This document shows, in pieces, positions 1 through 10,383 of a DNA stretch of 64,000 bases (position 1 is the stretch's first letter; every line of letters begins with the position of its first letter). Where the stretch lies: contig CP092869.1 of assembly GCA_030710605.1 (NCBI GenBank), forward strand, positions 8,157,854 through 8,221,853, given 5' to 3'. The notes beneath the pieces were generated by a model. That model did no database searches. It had not been told where the DNA came from and worked only from the letters and a program-made list of their open reading frames with translations. The position numbers and the translations under genes are program-made. The DNA comes from Cordylochernes scorpioides (lineage: Eukaryota; Arthropoda; Arachnida; Pseudoscorpiones; Chernetidae).

Positions 1-981
1 AACAAACGCATGCACAGTCGTTAGTAACAATCATCTCGTCTACCCAAAACACTAAAAAAATGTTCACATTAAAAGGTGCCATATACACTAACAATAGAAA
101 TTTCGATATATGTTCGTATAACCAGCACCCATGACTTTAATAAATTTGTTGTTCATAGTGAGAACAGGTTAGATTTTGTACAAACAAGGACTTCGCGTGA
201 CACCTTTTCATTCACAATTTTTTTTTCGATTCGTGTCACAGGTCACCCCACAAAAGTTTTCATTTCAGGCCACAGACGCCTTTCACCACGCCTGTGACAC
301 GTCTCCACTCAAAACGTGTTCACGTCGTAAGCCTCATTTTCACTCAATTCCACTCTAATATCACTGAATAGCATTTTTTACTAAAGTCACAACGACCATT
401 CGATTTAATAAATGGATACAACGTCCGGATTTTCAAGATACAAATAATGCCGAAATTACACCACTCATCTTTTCACAATGTTATTGGCAGAACATAACAC
501 ACGACAATACAAAAACAGGTAAAAACCTGTCCCACCTGCCGATTATCTACAAATATCGATGAATCCAACACCGATAAAAAAGGTAGAGAGACAAGTAGAA
601 GATTCAAGTCGCACACAAAATCAATTAGGCGGACAGGAAACGTAGTTCCCCCACTTCCGGATCTAATTACGTGCAAACAAGGGAGGGTAATTTTTAGATC
701 GGTCACCGCTTTTCCCATCCACAGATTCCTCTCTCTCTATGCCACCAATCTTGGATTCCAATTCAAGCCTGCGCATCGACTTTTACAATGTCAATCAAAT
801 CGACTGTCATTCGAAAATCAAACAAGGTACACGCACACACATTTCTTACACAACAGACTTCTAACATTTTCCACAACACACACAAAGATAAAAAATTTAT
901 AGGGCATAATTGAGCAATTAAAAAATTTATAGGGCATGTAGATACAAAAGGGTTCAAAACAATACACCTTATTGTTCATAT
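1..981. other. Unannotated AT-rich flank of the gypsy insertion
   Basis: No gene, RNA or repeat family that recurs elsewhere in the window was recognised. Reading frames here are short and have no family motif. A short direct repeat (aaaaaatttatagggcat) occurs twice near 890-935. The last four bases (978-981, ATAT) are the left target-site duplication of the gypsy element. Confidence 0.6.
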
Positions 982-1224
982 TGTAGCGTAGAAATCAAGC
1001 CTTGAAATATCCTAAGATGTAAAAGTATTTATTGATGACGTCACGGCGACAAGTCGGCAATTATTAACAAGTCAGCAAAAAACTATTTACAGCTAGAGAA
1101 TCTTGAGCAAGCAAGCAAAGAGATATTTTGATAATTATTTTACATAAAATATTAATATATATTTATATAATCTGTTGAATAGTTTCATTGAATAATTTAA
1201 TTAATAAATTATTTCTTCGTCACA
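982..1224 (-). repeat. 3' LTR of the gypsy element
   Basis: It matches 6134-6376 along its length with one visible substitution. It starts TGTAGCG and ends GTCACA on the plus strand. It is AT-rich, with no clear TATA box beyond AT-rich runs. Confidence 0.93.
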
Positions 1225-1227
1225 TAG

Positions 1228-1236
1228 CCTCCTCCT
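1228..1236 (-). promoter_or_regulatory. Polypurine tract (plus-strand DNA primer)
   Basis: On the minus strand the purine run AGGAGGAGG sits directly upstream of the 3' LTR, the position where LTR retrotransposons prime plus-strand DNA synthesis. Confidence 0.7.
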
Positions 1237-1270
1237 ATAAAGAGCATCGACCCGATGCTCAGAAGGAGAC

Positions 1271-2509
1271 TTACATCCTCAGTCTCAAGGCTCGAGAACG
1301 GGTGATAGGGCCTGAGATCTCTACGCGGGTCTGTGGTTGTTGTGTTCGTTCAGTGGGGATGTCTTCTTCCTGGAAGTTTGTCGAGTCATCTTCTGGGTCC
1401 TCTTCTAGGTGGTCCTCCTGGTCCTCTGGGTTTAAATATGGTTTCATCCTACAAATGTGAACTAAATCTTTTGTTTTACGACGACCTTGCTGGTTTCCGA
1501 ATGTTTCAACTTCATAGGTCACATCAGATATTTTTCGGGTTACTTTGTATGGGCCGAAGTAACGTCTCATTAGTTTCTCCGAATATCCCACTTTACGCAC
1601 AGGGATAAAGATCCATACAAGATCTCCAGGCTGATAAATTATATTTCTGTGATGGGCGTCATAGCGTTGTTTATTGCTATCTTGAGATCTCATGGAGTGG
1701 ATACGTGCCAGTTTTCGTGCTTCTTCGGCTCTTGCCCCTAGAGTTTGGATGAAATCGTCGTCTTCTGGCAATAACTTGGGGAATAACACGTCCAGTGGAG
1801 TCTCGGCTTCACGCCCGTGTACAAGGAAAAATGGGGTGAACCCAGTTGACTCTTGTTTTGCTGTGTTGTATGCAAATGTAACGAATGGAAGAATCCTGTC
1901 CCAATCTTTCTGGTTGACATCTACATACATGGACAGCATGTCTGCTATGGTCTTATTCAACCTCTCCGTGAGGCCGTTTGTCTGGGGGTGATAGGCGGTC
2001 GTCTTCCGATGGGTTATTCTGCACTGGTTGTTCAGATCACTTATCATTGAAGATGTGAAGTTCCTTCCTCTATCCGTGATTAATTCCCTCGGCGCGCCGT
2101 GCTTTAAGATGACATCTTCAATGAAGAATTTGGCAACTTCCATGGATTCACTTGTGGGTAGGGCTTTAGTTATCGCATATTTCGTTAGGTAGTCCGTACA
2201 TACAATAATCCAACGGTTGCCACCTTCTGATGTTGGAAATCTCCCCAGGAGATCCATTCCTACCTTTTCAAAAGCAACTTCAGGAACAGGTATTGGCTGT
2301 AAGTGCCCTGAGGGGAGTTGGGGCTGATGTTTACGCCTCTGACAATCTGAACAGTGTGCCACATACTTTCTAACCGTTCTATACATTCCGGGCCAGTAAT
2401 ACTTTTTTCTTATTCGGTCATAGGTTTTAGTAAATCCGAGGTGACCAGCAGTGGGTGAATCATGGAAATTTTTCAGTAATTCCTGCCTTAAATGGCGTGG
2501 AACCACCAA
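1271..2509 (-). CDS. Gypsy pol, integrase part, behind an in-frame stop
   Basis: This is the integrase part of pol; it would insert the cDNA into the genome. The N-terminal HHCC zinc motif is visible (H in FHDSPTAGH, then HCSDCQRRK). The catalytic DDE core follows, with D in GMDLLG, D in TDRGRNF and E in TERLNKT. A C-terminal segment with GDLVWIF and YFGPYKVTRK is the usual post-core DNA-binding region. About 400 residues is normal for a gypsy integrase. It is in the same frame as the upstream RT/RNase H reading frame and separated only by a TGA at 2513-2515, so it was once one polyprotein. No natural ATG starts it; without readthrough it would not be made. Confidence 0.9.
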   Translation of the reverse strand: MVVPRHLRQELLKNFHDSPTAGHLGFTKTYDRIRKKYYWPGMYRTVRKYVAHCSDCQRRKHQPQLPSGHLQPIPVPEVAFEKVGMDLLGRFPTSEGGNRWIIVCTDYLTKYAITKALPTSESMEVAKFFIEDVILKHGAPRELITDRGRNFTSSMISDLNNQCRITHRKTTAYHPQTNGLTERLNKTIADMLSMYVDVNQKDWDRILPFVTFAYNTAKQESTGFTPFFLVHGREAETPLDVLFPKLLPEDDDFIQTLGARAEEARKLARIHSMRSQDSNKQRYDAHHRNIIYQPGDLVWIFIPVRKVGYSEKLMRRYFGPYKVTRKISDVTYEVETFGNQQGRRKTKDLVHICRMKPYLNPEDQEDHLEEDPEDDSTNFQEEDIPTERTQQPQTRVEISGPITRSRALRLRM

Positions 2510-2512
2510 AAG

Positions 2513-4771
2513 TCATGGTTTCCCCATTGGATCATAATTTTTTCTGTAGAGCGTGTTATCGATTTTTACAAAGGTATTATTAGGAGTACTTTGTAATTGG
2601 TCAGCAATTTTTCTAAGAGCTTGATCATTCATCTGCTCTTCGCTAAAGTTCTGCAAAGTCACTATGCTTGGAATATCTTCCTCCATATCTTCACTGTATT
2701 CTAATGGACTTCTTGATAAGCAGTCTGCGTCCTGATGTTTCCTTCCGCTCTTATACACGACAGTGACGTCAAACTCTTGCAGCCGAAGTGCCCATCTTGC
2801 TAACCTCCCACATGGGTCTTTGAGGTTGGTCAGCCAGCACAAAGAGTGGTGGTCTGTAACAATAGTGAACGGCTGTCCAAAGACATATGGTCGGAATTTA
2901 TTGATAGCCCAAATGATGGCAAGGCATTCCCTTTCTGTGGTTGAATAATTTTTTTCTGCCTTATTTAAGGTTCTGGATGCATAAGCAATGGCTCTTTCCT
3001 TTCCCTTTTGTATCTGCACTAATACTGCTCCTATTCCGTAGTTGCTTGCGTCAGTGTGTATTTCGGTTGGGGATGAGTAATCAAAATGTCCAAGAGCGGG
3101 TTCGGAAATTAACGCTGACTTGAGAGCTTCAAATGCATTTTGCTCTTCCTGGTTCCAATTAAATGCTGAGTCTTTCTTCAAAAGGTCATTCAAGGGTTGG
3201 GCTACGTGGGCATAATTGGGTATGAAGCGGCGGTAGTAGGATGAAAGGCCAAGAAAACTTCTAACTTCCTTCAATGACCTTGGCGTAGCGAAGTCGCGGA
3301 CTGCTCGAATCTTTTCTTGGTCGGGACGAATTCCATTTTCACTCACCTCATGTCCAAGAACCGTGATAGTTTTTGCACCAAACTTGCATTTCTTGGAATT
3401 GAGACATAATCCGGCTTTCTTAAGGCAATTTAATACAAGTTGAAGGCGTCTTAGATGTTCTTCAAAGCCATCTGAAAAAACGATGATGTCATCGAGGTAA
3501 CACAAGCAAATAGTCCACTTAAGACCCTTCAGAAGATTATCGATCATTCGTTCGAAGGTAGCTGGAGCATTACATAACCCAAATGGCATTACTTTGAACT
3601 CGTACAGTCCATCTGGAGTTATAAATGCTGTCTTCTCACGGTCCGATTCTTCTACGTCGATTTGCCAGTACCCTGATTGGAGGTCCATGGAAGAATAAAA
3701 TCTAGCTCCCCGTAAGCAGTCTAAAGTGTCGTCGATCCTTGGGAGAGGGTAGACATCCTTTTTTGTTATTTTGTTAAGGCGGCGGTAATCGACGCAGAAT
3801 CTCCAGCTTCCATCCTTTTTTCTTATCAATACTACAGGTGAGGCCCACGGACTTTCAGAGGGCTGAATGATGTCAAGTTTTTCCATCTTGTTTACCTCAT
3901 CCTGAATAATTTGGCGTTCTCTTGGTGCAACTCGGTAAGGTCTTTGTTTGGTCGGTAGGTGGTCTCCAGTGTTAATTCGGTGTTTAACATTGACGTCCTT
4001 GAATTGTTTTCTTTTATTAAATTCGAAAATATCTGTATAGTTTTTTAACAAATTTCTTAATTTTTCTTTTTGAGATTCATCAAGCGAATCATCTATAAAA
4101 AATTCCGAGGTTTTTGGGTCTTCAGAATGTTCCGCCTCTGTTTCAACTTGGTTACAATCGGCTAGAGTACATAATTGACTATCTTCGATGACAGCACTAT
4201 CGGCTACATGCATCCCCTGTGGGATTAGTTTCGGATATGGACTCCAATTCGCCACCCAAAGTTTACCTCGGTTATTGGTAAGTGAAATGACAGAGGAGGG
4301 ATCCGTTAGTTCTCTTTCCAGCAATAGCTCTTTTCGACATTCTGCCACCACAATTGCGTCATTAGGAATGTCATGACTTGCTACTTCTATTAACTGAATA
4401 GAGGCGGGTTCGATTCTATATTCCAATTCCGAGTAGAGAGGTGAGCTGTTCTTAGGGGTATCCTCAAAAAGACATTTTTCTAAGAAGAGTGTGTCGTCAG
4501 CTGAATCAATTATCGCCCTAGATAACTTCAAAAAGTCCCAACCAAGAATAACTTCGTGACTACAGTCTTCCATAACGACAAATTCAAAGCTTTCCTGTAG
4601 TCCATTCAAGTCCAGTTTCAGTGTGCAGCGTCCTTTTGGTCTTACAATTTTACCGTTGGCTACTCGTAATGTGACGTCAGTTTCGGCAAACATTATTTTT
4701 TTTAGTTTGAGTCTGAACCTCTCAGAAATGACAGAATATGAGGCTCCTGAGTCGACGAGGGCACGCGTCAT
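2513..4771 (-). CDS. Gypsy pol: protease, reverse transcriptase, RNase H
   Basis: This is the first part of pol, acting in the cytoplasmic particle to process the polyprotein and copy RNA to DNA. The aspartic protease motif DSGAS is about 7 residues from the first Met. The RT palm has FCVDYRRLN, MPFGLCNAPATF and the catalytic YLDD at 3488-3499 (about residue 425). RNase H follows with TDASNYGIGAVL, RECLAI and TDHHSL, then the linker to integrase. The frame is open upstream of 4771 into the 3' end of gag, in the -1 frame relative to gag, so pol is probably made by -1 frameshifting and the Met at 4771 need not be used. It ends at a single TGA (2513-2515) where related proteins usually read on into integrase, so this copy is interrupted by a nonsense change. 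Confidence 0.93.
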   Translation of the reverse strand: MTRALVDSGASYSVISERFRLKLKKIMFAETDVTLRVANGKIVRPKGRCTLKLDLNGLQESFEFVVMEDCSHEVILGWDFLKLSRAIIDSADDTLFLEKCLFEDTPKNSSPLYSELEYRIEPASIQLIEVASHDIPNDAIVVAECRKELLLERELTDPSSVISLTNNRGKLWVANWSPYPKLIPQGMHVADSAVIEDSQLCTLADCNQVETEAEHSEDPKTSEFFIDDSLDESQKEKLRNLLKNYTDIFEFNKRKQFKDVNVKHRINTGDHLPTKQRPYRVAPRERQIIQDEVNKMEKLDIIQPSESPWASPVVLIRKKDGSWRFCVDYRRLNKITKKDVYPLPRIDDTLDCLRGARFYSSMDLQSGYWQIDVEESDREKTAFITPDGLYEFKVMPFGLCNAPATFERMIDNLLKGLKWTICLCYLDDIIVFSDGFEEHLRRLQLVLNCLKKAGLCLNSKKCKFGAKTITVLGHEVSENGIRPDQEKIRAVRDFATPRSLKEVRSFLGLSSYYRRFIPNYAHVAQPLNDLLKKDSAFNWNQEEQNAFEALKSALISEPALGHFDYSSPTEIHTDASNYGIGAVLVQIQKGKERAIAYASRTLNKAEKNYSTTERECLAIIWAINKFRPYVFGQPFTIVTDHHSLCWLTNLKDPCGRLARWALRLQEFDVTVVYKSGRKHQDADCLSRSPLEYSEDMEEDIPSIVTLQNFSEEQMNDQALRKIADQLQSTPNNTFVKIDNTLYRKNYDPMGKP

Positions 4772-4871
4772 TTTTCCTTCTATTTTAATGTCTATGTAAT
4801 TTTCTTTTAATTCTAATGTAGTCGATAAGGGAGGATTTATAAATTTTGCGGCCTTACCTCCAAAATAGGAC

Positions 4872-4892
4872 GCATCTTCTAGTTTTCCTGAC
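4872..4892 (-). promoter_or_regulatory. Candidate -1 frameshift site between gag and pol
   Basis: The gag frame ends GAA AAC TAG at 4879; the pol frame is read one base back (GGA AAA CTA) and is open through this overlap into protease. The geometry fits a programmed -1 frameshift. The A-rich GGAAAAC is a plausible but non-canonical slippery heptamer. No downstream pseudoknot was worked out. Confidence 0.5.
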
Positions 4893-6057
4893 GGGAACGG
4901 CGAGGCGACTGGCTGGCTCTTCTATCAGGAGACGAATATTGTCCTTTTCGGCCAGTGTGAGGAGAGGGGCTTCGGTAGCGGCGTCTATTTTCTCTTGGCA
5001 GGTCGTCGTTGGGCTCTTGGCTGCTCCGAGAATTATAGAATGTTCTAGGCTCTAGCCTATCTCTCTGTTTGTAATTCCAAGTTTGTTCTCCTTCATATTC
5101 TCTCCTCCTGTCACGGCAGTAGCGCACGACGTGGCCAGGGCGTCCGCAGTGGAAACAGATTGGCTTACCTTCCGTGGTTCGCCATTCATTGGTATCGCGT
5201 CTTCCGTTTAATTGTTTTGGCTGCTGCAGTCTAGGTTGGAAATTTCTGGGTTGGAACTCGTACCTAGGGCTTGGTAATGGCCTTGGCGCTCTATTTTGAG
5301 GGACACTTCTAGAAATTGGCGCAATTGTTTTTTCAATTTCTTGCTGCACCATATGTTCAATTGCAGAAATTTCTGGTTCTTCTCTAGGAGAGGCTAATGC
5401 TCGCTGTACCTCCTCGCGAACTATTTGCCTAATCATAGATGACAGATCTGCCCTGTCATCATGATCACTGAGAGACGCCACATTTGGTAGTCGCTCGTAC
5501 CTGGTTGGGGTCACTCGCTTACAATGTAGCGCTTCAATGCGGCGACACTCGGTGACGAATTGTTGAGTGGTATGTGCATCTCTTGGGAGAAGTGCCTGGT
5601 AGAGCTCCTCTGCTATCCCTTTCATCAAATGGGATATTTTATCTTGCTCATTCATATGAGGGTCTACCTCTTTGCAGAGGCGCAGGACGTCTTGAATATA
5701 AAATTCGGTGCTTTCACCTTTTAATTGTGCGCGAGTTTTTAAGGTTTTCTCTGCTCGTAACCTCAAGTTTTCGTTTTTTCCGAAAATTGATTTTAACTGG
5801 GACATGAACTCCGTCCATGTCAGGATGCTCTCCTCATTGTTCTCAAACCATTTGAGAGCAGTGCCGGTCAAATAAAAGTAAACGTTGGCGAGACAAAGTG
5901 TTTCATCCCATTGGTTATGCTTCGCCACACGTTCATACTTTTTCAACCAGTTATGGGGATCTTCAGAACCCTCACCAGAGAACATTGAGGGGTTTCTAGG
6001 TAGATGTTGTATAAAAAATGAACCTACCTGATTTGTTGCTTCTTTCTTGATGGTCAT
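4879..6057 (-). CDS. Gypsy gag with CCHC zinc knuckle
   Basis: This is the structural protein of the virus-like particle. I chose the ATG at 6055-6057 because it opens a 392-residue gag-like protein; the frame also extends upstream into the LTR without an ATG. The N-terminal half has the retrotransposon gag signature (PSMFSGEGSEDPHNWLKKYE, then KWFENNE and WTEFMSQL). A CCHC knuckle CFHCGRPGHVVRYC lies at residues 301-314 (5116-5157), followed by an Arg/Ser-rich tail suited to RNA binding. The family is the gag-pre-integrase type common in arthropod gypsy elements. It appears intact. Confidence 0.93.
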   Translation of the reverse strand: MTIKKEATNQVGSFFIQHLPRNPSMFSGEGSEDPHNWLKKYERVAKHNQWDETLCLANVYFYLTGTALKWFENNEESILTWTEFMSQLKSIFGKNENLRLRAEKTLKTRAQLKGESTEFYIQDVLRLCKEVDPHMNEQDKISHLMKGIAEELYQALLPRDAHTTQQFVTECRRIEALHCKRVTPTRYERLPNVASLSDHDDRADLSSMIRQIVREEVQRALASPREEPEISAIEHMVQQEIEKTIAPISRSVPQNRAPRPLPSPRYEFQPRNFQPRLQQPKQLNGRRDTNEWRTTEGKPICFHCGRPGHVVRYCRDRRREYEGEQTWNYKQRDRLEPRTFYNSRSSQEPNDDLPRENRRRYRSPSPHTGRKGQYSSPDRRASQSPRRSRQEN

Positions 6058-6114
6058 GGTTGTTTCTTCTTGCTCAACCGAATCAATTTTACGTTTTTTT
6101 CTGAATGGGTATCG

Positions 6115-6133
6115 ATCCAGCTTCTTCACCAGT
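6115..6133 (-). promoter_or_regulatory. Primer-binding-site position of the gypsy element
   Basis: On the minus strand the bases just inside the 5' LTR read ACTGGTGAAGAAGCTGG. The TGG one or two bases from the LTR is typical of a site complementary to a tRNA 3' end (CCA). I cannot say which tRNA. Confidence 0.5.
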
Positions 6134-6376
6134 TGTAGCGTAGAAATCAAGCCTTGAAATATCCTAAGATGTAAAAGTATTTATTGATGACGTCACGGCG
6201 ACAAGTCGGCAATTATTAAAAAGTCAGCAAAAAACTATTTACAGCTAGAGAATCTTGAGCAAGCAAGCAAAGAGATATTTTGATAATTATTTTACATAAA
6301 ATATTAATATATATTTATATAATCTGTTGAATAGTTTCATTGAATAATTTAATTAATAAATTATTTCTTCGTCACA
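6134..6376 (-). repeat. 5' LTR of the gypsy element
   Basis: This 243-bp TG...CA repeat matches 982-1224. It should contain the promoter. The right target duplication ATAT follows at 6377-6380. Confidence 0.93.
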
Positions 6377-6599
6377 ATATTAATCATTTTTATTATTTTC
6401 TCTCAATTAAAATTTAAATATATAATCAATTTATCAATTTATTCAACTTATTATCACTTTTAATCATTAATTATCATTTTTTTACCCATTAGTTTATATT
6501 ATCATAGTTTCAAATCAACGAAAACTCATTGGTTTTCTTTTTTAAAATTGGATATTATATTTTACTTTGATTTACAAAAACATTCTTTTTTTTCTATTT

Positions 6600-7250
6600 T
6601 TTTTTTCACCATGCAACCAAGCATTCACTTTGATTTCTTCCAACTTTTTATTTTACTTTGATTTCTTCAAAACACCTTATGAAATTTCCTCGTTTTCTTT
6701 TCCCAAAATTCGAGCAAAAATTAGTTAGGCATTTTTCCTTTTTCTCACCATGCAACCAAGCATTCACTTTGATTTCTTCCAACCTTTTATTTTTATTTTT
6801 TGATTTCTCAAAAGACCTAATAAAAATCCCTCGATTTCCATTCCCAATTTCGAGCAAGAATATGGTTAGGCATTTTTCCTTTTTTTTTCTCACCATGCAT
6901 CAAGCATTCACTTTGATTTCTTCCAACTTTTAATTTTTATTTTTTGATTTCTCAAAAGACCTAATAAAAATCCCTCGATTTCCATTCCCAATTTCGAGCA
7001 AGAATATGGTTAGGCATTTTTCCTTTTTTTTTCACCATGCATCAAGCATTCACTTTGATTTCTTCCAACTTTTTATTTTTATTTTTATATTATTTTTGAT
7101 TTCTCAAAAGCCCTAATAGAACTCCCTCGATTTTTTTTCCAATTTCGAGTAGAAATTAGTTAGGCGCATTTTCTTTTCTTTTTAATCCACTATGTACCAT
7201 AGCATTCATTTTGATTTCTTACAATTAAAAAATTTTTGATTTCTATTAAT
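6600..7250. repeat. Tandem array, unit about 140 bp, five copies
   Basis: Units begin with CACCATGCA(A/T) and AAGCATTCACTTTG at about 6609, 6748, 6893, 7034 and 7187, giving spacings of 139, 145, 141 and 153. Units contain long T-runs and a CGAGCAA(A/G)AA block. Copies 2-4 are the most alike; outer copies are diverged. No coding potential. The flanks 6381-6600 and 7250-7420 are plain AT-rich DNA. Confidence 0.85.
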
Positions 7251-7429
7251 TATACTCAACCTATATCATCAACACCTTTCTATATATTACTTCTTATATC
7301 ACCACCAATGCTTGTATATAACCTCTCAATACCCACAACTAATTTTCCCACAAAATTATTTTTTACTTTACAGAATTCTCTCAGGCTAACCCCTTCTTGA
7401 ATTCTTCACATGTAGGGGGCGCATCTGTC

Positions 7430-8276
7430 ATAATTTGTATATAATTGTATGCACCCCCGACCCACTATGCATGTACAATGTATGATTTTCAAAGATTTAA
7501 TAAAGAATAAGGTAACTGGAGGAAAGAAAGTAGCAACAAGACATAGGAAGCAGGCTAAAAGCGGGCACAAGTATTAATAACTTGTACAGTCAATACTTCC
7601 TGACAAGAGGCCGGACGTATCTTGTGACCGCAAAAGTTATAAAAGTAGAGAGACGCCCAATATTTCCGGACAGGACCGGACGTATTTGATAACCGCGGAA
7701 GTAATAAGAGTCGAGCACACCCAATACTTCCTGACAAGATCGGCGGTATCTTCCACCAAAGAAAGCCGCAGAACCAATTAGAAAGTCTCCCCTAAATAGG
7801 TCAACCAATAGAAAAACGGGCACGTTCCATCCTTCGACCAATGGGAAAGAAGACGACTCGTGGTGTAAAATCGAGAAGCAAGAATAGTCAGTAACGTTTT
7901 CGCTCTCATAGGAACAACACCTAGAGTAGTGACTTGGCTCCCACCGAGTTCAGATCAGTAGTGATTTGGCTCCCAAGGAGGTGACATCGGCTCTGGACCT
8001 CTCTCCCTCTGCTCATCCCGTAGCTAAGTACAATCACCACCATGTGATCAGATAATTAACAATCAAAATCGCTCCGCTCTTCTCAAGCTTTCTTTCCTCC
8101 AATCCAGTTGCCTTTTATTTTCAAACCCCATCACGTGTCCTGATTATTCCTAACTGTATGCTTCACTTGCCACTCAACGACTGCGTTTCAACCAATCCTC
8201 ACCATTCAAATCGAACAACAAGAAATTCCGCAACGATATTGTCACAGAACGGTTAAGTCGACAGGATTCTACAACA
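7430..8276 (+). mobile_element. Solo-LTR-like repeat, family D, copy 1
   Basis: It shares most of its length with 51986-52874, where a 4-bp duplication defines an 889-bp TG...CA unit. Here it begins TGTCATAATTTG and ends near CGACAGGATTCTACAACA. It contains repeated short blocks (TACTTCCTGACA, GACCGGACGTAT) and a late pyrimidine/CCA-rich part. No internal retroelement coding follows, so it is read as a solo LTR. I could not confirm a target duplication for this copy. Confidence 0.6.
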
Positions 8277-8319
8277 GTGTAATACATCAAATATTGCAGT
8301 GTAATAACTTTGGATATAT

Positions 8320-8354
<35 letters not shown>

Positions 8355-8663
8355 TTAGAGAGAGGGGGGCACCTCTCCCTTCAATTATGCATCAGGACGA
8401 TAAATTATGTTCATAACCCGAGTGATAAACTTTACTAATAATGATAAAAAATATGGCACAACACCAATTTGGAAAATGTGTTTAAATTTGTGAAAAAAAC
8501 GATATTGTTAAAAATAATTATAATGATTAAATCATAAATATAGTTATGAAAAAATAGGATAAATAGAAGGCTTGAGCGTTTCAGTGAAAAAATAGACAAT
8601 TCGTTTGAAATGTTGAAATTTTGTTTAAAATATTTCAACAAGATTATTATTTTTTAAATTATC
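8277..8663. repeat. AT microsatellite and unannotated AT-rich DNA
   Basis: A (TA)n run occupies about 8323-8353, followed by GAGAGAGGGGGG. The rest to 8663 shows no gene or recurrent repeat. Confidence 0.6.
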
Positions 8664-8768
8664 CCTAGTACACGTGGTACAGGTCATGATAATCATGGTG
8701 GTTAGAAGTTGGTAATTGCTTTTACTGTAAGTACACCACATATCTACACATGTGAAAAGTAGATTTTT
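8664..8768 (-). mobile_element. SINE-A fragment (3' part only)
   Basis: It carries the 3' body of SINE-A (CCCTAGTACACGTGGTAC through the CACATGTG palindrome) on the minus strand and stops before the tRNA-like head. A fuller copy follows immediately at 8790. Confidence 0.8.
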
Positions 8769-8789
8769 GAAGGCAATTTTTATTATTAT

Positions 8790-9088
8790 TATCCGTAGTA
8801 CACGTGGTACTGGCCATGATAAACATGGTGGGTAGAAGTTGACGACTGCTTTTACTGTAAGTGCACTACATGTCTACACATGTGAAAAGCAGTTCGACTT
8901 TGCACTTACAAATGTGCCAGAGCCTCGTTTGTTTATTTGCATTCGCTGGTTGGGTTGGACTTTTGCAAGAATCGGGATTCATTATAGAATTTTTTTTTCA
9001 ATTTAAAAAAAAAAAGCCAATGCGGGATTCTATCCCGGGTCGTAGCGGTCGAAAACCAATGGTTTAGACTATCCTTCCTCCGACCCCA
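8790..9088 (-). mobile_element. SINE-A, tRNA-derived, full length
   Basis: Reverse complement: tRNA-like head starting GGGGTCGGAGGAAGGATAG, a B-box-like motif inside GATAGAATCCCGCATTGG, then an approximately 230-bp body ending TACTACGGATAA. The same roughly 300-bp unit recurs at 13584, 20456, 28826, 36445, 40376 and 61226. The tRNA-like head implies an internal RNA polymerase III promoter and LINE-dependent mobilisation. Confidence 0.88.
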
Positions 9089-9655
9089 TAAAGATTATTA
9101 ATTGAAATTGAAAGGTTTTTAAAGGGTAGGATATAATCAGTGGTACAGAGGTTTAGTTATGTGTTTAGTAATATATTACAAATAATTTTATTGTTTCATA
9201 CTTAATACCAAATATATTATAAAAAGAAAAAACCATGACGTAGAGAATTCCGGAAAATAAATATCTTGATTTTTATCAGACGAAGATATTAAATATAGAA
9301 GAAAAAATATTTTTGCCACCAAAAGATTCTAACTTTCTTTGACTTCCGGTGATAAAAACATTTATTACACAGACGATGTGTGAACGATTTGTCATCCAGT
9401 GGGATCTATCGTTTGGATCGATTTGGTGGATTCTAGAAGTAGGTTTCGACACTTATAAATGATGCCGTCATTTTGCTGAATATTGAAAGCTAGATATGTC
9501 GACAAGAAAGGTGAATAAAAGTCTATTGTGAATTTTCATCTATAAATGTAAAAAATGAAATTATAATAAATTTTGTAATGTGTCTGTGCAATGTTTATTA
9601 TTATTTATAAATTATTTAATTGCCATCTATCGATATAATTTGTAACGAATAAATT
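9089..9655. other. No gene seen
   Basis: AT-rich unique-looking sequence between SINE-A and the 82-bp satellite. No open frame or recurrent repeat was recognised. Confidence 0.5.
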
Positions 9656-10383
9656 TACTGGCAGTGTGTTTCTTTTTCAATAATATCATCAAATATTATC
9701 TCTACAGACCTTACTGCAATGATATTAGTTATTGAATGAGTGGCAGTGTGTTTCTTTTTCAATAATATCATCAAATATTATCTCTACAGACCTTACTGCA
9801 ATGATATTAGTTATTGAATGAGTGGCAGTGTGTTTCTTTTTCAATAATATCATCAAATATTATCTCTACAGACCTTACTGCAATGATATAAGTTATTGAA
9901 TGAGTGGCAATGTGTTTCTTTTTCAATAATATCATCAAATATTATCTCTACAGACCTTACTGCAATGATATAAGTTATTGAATGAGTGGCAATGTGTTTC
10001 TTTTTCAATAATATCATCAAATATTATCTCTACAGACCTTACTGTAATGATATAAGTTATTGAATGAGTGGCAATGTGTTTCTTTTTCAATAATATCATC
10101 AAATATTATCTATACAGACCTTACTGTAATGATATAAGTTATTGAATGAGTGGCAATGTGTTTCTTTTTCAATAATATCATCAAATATTATCTCTACAGA
10201 CCTTACTGTAATGATATAAGTTATTGAATGAGTGGCAATGTGTTTCTTTTTCAATAATATCATCAAATATTATCTCTACAGACCTTACTGCAATGATATA
10301 AGTTATTGAATGAGTGGCAAAGTGTTTCTTTTCAATAATATCATCAAATATTATCTCTACAGACCTTACTGTAATGATATAAG
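9656..10383. repeat. 82-bp satellite, about nine copies
   Basis: The unit boundary GAGTGGCA(G/A)TGTG recurs every 82 bp (for example 9738 and 9820), and copies are nearly identical. Each unit contains CAATAATATCAT and, about 35 bp later, ATGATAT(T/A)AGTTATTG, which can pair as an imperfect hairpin. The array changes directly into the LINE-tail array at 10384. It is a tandem array with no unique spacers. Confidence 0.95.

Larger units (their letters stand above)
982..6376 (-). mobile_element. Nearly intact Ty3/gypsy LTR retrotransposon
   Basis: A 5.4-kb element lies on the minus strand: 5' LTR 6134-6376, gag, pol (protease, reverse transcriptase, RNase H, integrase), polypurine tract, 3' LTR 982-1224. 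Both LTRs are 243 bp, begin TG and end CA, and I see one difference between them (a C in AACAAG at about 1069 against A in the other copy). The element is flanked by the 4-bp duplication ATAT (978-981 and 6377-6380). The protease-RT-RNase H-integrase order is that of the Ty3/gypsy group; no env frame is present. Near-identical LTRs imply recent insertion, but one in-frame TGA splits pol, so this copy is probably not autonomous. From memory the gag type resembles elements common in arachnid genomes; that is inference. Confidence 0.95.

Noticed and set aside
9656..10383. Regularly spaced repeats resembling a CRISPR array
   Set aside because: The whole 82-bp unit repeats with no unique spacers, in eukaryotic DNA. 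It is a satellite.
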